In this document: in pieces, positions 4,929 to 5,452 of the stretch
How the letters are laid out: every line of letters begins with the position of its first letter
Numbering within the stretch: the first letter of the stretch is position 1
Assembly (NCBI GenBank): GCA_937899365.1
Contig: CALBPH010000385.1
Location: 1 to 5,452 of the forward strand
Source: an uncultured Leptolyngbya sp.
GTDB lineage: Bacteria > Cyanobacteriota > Cyanobacteriia > Phormidesmidales > Phormidesmidaceae
Reading direction: 5' to 3'
DNA length: 5,452 nucleotides
Notes under the pieces: generated by a model
Database searches by the model: none
What the model saw: only the letters and a program-made list of their open reading frames with translations
What the model was told of the DNA's origin: nothing
Made by a program: the position numbers and the translations under genes

Positions 4929-5452
4929 ATGTTGGTTCAGTTGTTGGGTAGGCGTTTAAGGCCACTGCGTGCTCTGGGTTACTACATTGGTCTGTTTAGT
5001 CTGTGCCTTGTTTTTGCAGTGGCCTGTGGCGGTGGTGCCGATCAAGGAACGTCAACTCCTGCTGCGTCTAACGGACGGGTAACCATGGGCACAACCCTGA
5101 GTGCCCGGACCTTAGACCCCGCCGATGCCTACGAAATTTTCCCAGGTATTTTGCTTTATAACCTTGGGGATCGTCTCTATACCTATGCACCAGGAACAAC
5201 GACGCTAGAACCGCAGCTGGCGACGGAGATGCCGACCATTAGTGATGATGGTTTGACCTATACAATCCCTTTGCGTGAAGGGGTGATGCTCCACGATGGT
5301 TCTGCCTTCAATGCTGAGGTGATGGCTTTTTCTATTCAGCGATTTATGGATAATGGCGGTCGTCCTGCGTTCTTGCTGTCGGAAAAAATTGATACCGTTG
5401 AGGCTACGGGGGAGTATGAGCTGACGGTCTCTCAGCAACAGCCCTTTGCTGC
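4929..5452 (+). CDS. Family-5 ABC transporter substrate-binding lipoprotein, N-terminal part (3' end outside window)
   Basis: The frame runs from the ATG at 4929 to the window edge, giving 174 complete codons with no stop. A cationic N-terminus (GRRLRPLRALG) leads into a hydrophobic segment and a lipobox-like FAVAC at residues 29-33, followed by GGG. C33 is therefore the likely lipidated first residue of the mature protein, although Ala at -3 is less usual than Leu. The mature part is typical of SBP_bac_5 (DppA/OppA/NikA-like) receptors that capture peptides, nickel or other solutes for an ABC importer: LDPADAYE, LEPQLATE, and SDDGLTYTIPLREGVMLHDG with the following AEVMAFSIQRF. Family members are usually 500-600 aa, so about a third is visible. 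GGAG ends 7 nt before the ATG, supporting the start. The ligand is unknown. Permease and ATPase genes might follow outside the window. Confidence 0.9.
   Translation, partial: MLVQLLGRRLRPLRALGYYIGLFSLCLVFAVACGGGADQGTSTPAASNGRVTMGTTLSARTLDPADAYEIFPGILLYNLGDRLYTYAPGTTTLEPQLATEMPTISDDGLTYTIPLREGVMLHDGSAFNAEVMAFSIQRFMDNGGRPAFLLSEKIDTVEATGEYELTVSQQQPFA

Noticed and set aside
5205..5438. 77-codon minus-strand frame opposite the substrate-binding protein gene
   Set aside because: The + strand carries an unmistakable SBP_bac_5 sequence here. The antisense frame is Arg/His-rich and featureless.
1..5452. CRISPR arrays, tRNA or rRNA genes, toxin-antitoxin or known defence systems
   Set aside because: No regularly spaced repeats, cloverleaf-like sequences, rRNA segments or recognisable defence proteins were seen on either strand.

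Overview
The window looks like cyanobacterial chromosome or large-plasmid DNA. It carries three exact copies of the HIP1 octamer GCGATCGC, which is strongly over-represented in many cyanobacteria, plus several one-base variants. GC content is moderate by eye. The gene set (IS630 transposase, zinc-ribbon and TPR proteins, sulfotransferase, EamA exporter) would suit an IS-rich genome such as Acaryochloris, but that genus is a guess.

Layout from left to right. Bases 1 to about 401 are the 3' end of an IS630-family insertion sequence, with the C-terminal catalytic part of its DDE transposase on the + strand. Its right tip lies inside the 3' end of a minus-strand TPR gene, whose original C-terminus appears to have been replaced by IS sequence. 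From there to 4352 all genes are on the minus strand. In transcription order they are: an EamA/DMT-family exporter (3315-4352), a sulfotransferase (2308-3264), a small membrane protein with a frame-disrupted C-terminal domain (1749-2205), a protein with two zf-TFIIB-like zinc ribbons and a long acidic tail (914-1756), and the TPR protein (367-891). The last three are tightly packed, with an 8-nt start/stop overlap and a 22-nt gap, and look like one transcription unit. The exporter and sulfotransferase are 50 nt apart and may be co-transcribed.

A 576-bp non-coding stretch (4353-4928) separates this block from a divergent + strand gene that runs off the right edge. That gene encodes the N-terminal part of a family-5 (peptide/nickel type) ABC-transporter substrate-binding lipoprotein.

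The most informative points are a hidden 98-codon reading frame at 1749-2045 and the IS junction in the TPR gene. The hidden frame has no usable start codon and looks like the missing C-terminal half of the 66-aa membrane ORF. I found no convincing evidence for a wholly new multi-gene system. The nearest candidate is the coupled membrane-protein / zinc-ribbon / TPR cassette, and both its first and last members look damaged in this copy.
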